Positions 63,956-64,000 of a stretch of DNA of 64,000 nt are shown in pieces. The DNA comes from Snuella lapsa (GTDB taxonomy: Bacteria; Bacteroidota; Bacteroidia; Flavobacteriales; Flavobacteriaceae), in NCBI RefSeq assembly GCF_039539345.1, contig NZ_BAABCY010000092.1, positions 1 through 64,000 of the forward strand, read 5' to 3'. Numbering within the stretch: position 1 is the first letter of the stretch; each line of letters starts with the position of its first letter. A program made the translations under genes and the position numbers. The notes under the pieces are model-generated. The model saw only the letters and a list, made by a program, of their open reading frames with translations. It was not told the DNA's origin and ran no database searches.

Positions 63956-64000
63956 TATAATAAAGTACTACATATACAAATTAAAGTAAAGCTGAATTTT

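Overview
The window looks like a chromosome segment of a marine-type member of the Bacteroidota, most likely Flavobacteriaceae. The basis is AT-rich DNA, two SusC/SusD pairs each preceded by an ECF sigma factor and a FecR anti-sigma gene, Tat and lipoprotein signals typical of that phylum, -7 promoter elements of the TANNTTTG type, and an RHS protein with the Bacteroidota-style core. No rRNA, tRNA or CRISPR array was seen.

Layout. (1) 0.1-2.1 kb: a structured leader, a GNAT acetyltransferase and rsgA. (2) 2.4-4.7 kb, minus strand: ECF sigma factor plus a four-helix membrane protein, a glycine-rich membrane protein and an NTF2-like protein, interleaved with two copies of a diverged intergenic repeat. 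(3) 5.2-10.4 kb, minus strand: a TetR-controlled type I export operon (tetR, ABC, HlyD, TolC) with two tandem operator palindromes over its promoter. (4) 10.7-53.1 kb: a large catabolic island. It holds two Tat-signal metallophosphoesterases flanking a LamG-endonuclease/exonuclease/phosphatase (EEP) gene broken by one amber codon, a sulfatase, an AraC regulator, a five-gene oxidation/ring-opening operon (RraA-like, SDR, enolase superfamily, NTF2-RidA fusion, creatininase family), a sugar/polyol MFS porter, a Gfo/Idh/MocA oxidoreductase and a GH89 alpha-N-acetylglucosaminidase. Two complete sigma-FecR-SusC-SusD modules follow, separated by a relic of a heparan-glucosaminide-acetyltransferase-like gene. 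After them come a second GH89, a GH5 of endoglycoceramidase type, a second EEP phosphodiesterase, a GH123-like hydrolase and a DUF5107-TPR protein. (5) 53.1-64 kb: a third, 5'-truncated EEP gene abuts a 5'-truncated RHS toxin gene at a recombination junction. The toxin is followed by a probable immunity gene, a regulator fragment, two lipoproteins and a MORN-like protein with four 18-residue helical repeats.

How it may work together (inference). Terminal alpha-GlcNAc hydrolases, an endoglycoceramidase-like GH5, several sphingomyelinase-fold EEP and calcineurin-fold phosphoesterases, a sulfatase, a sugar/inositol-class porter, dehydrogenases and a creatininase-family enzyme (a family that includes the diketo-inositol hydrolase IolN) sit in one island. 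A glycan that joins alpha-GlcN(Ac) to inositol through a phosphodiester, such as a glycosylinositol phosphoceramide or a GPI-like glycolipid, would need this combination. No substrate is proven by sequence; mucin-like, heparan-like or teichoic-acid-like glycans remain alternatives.
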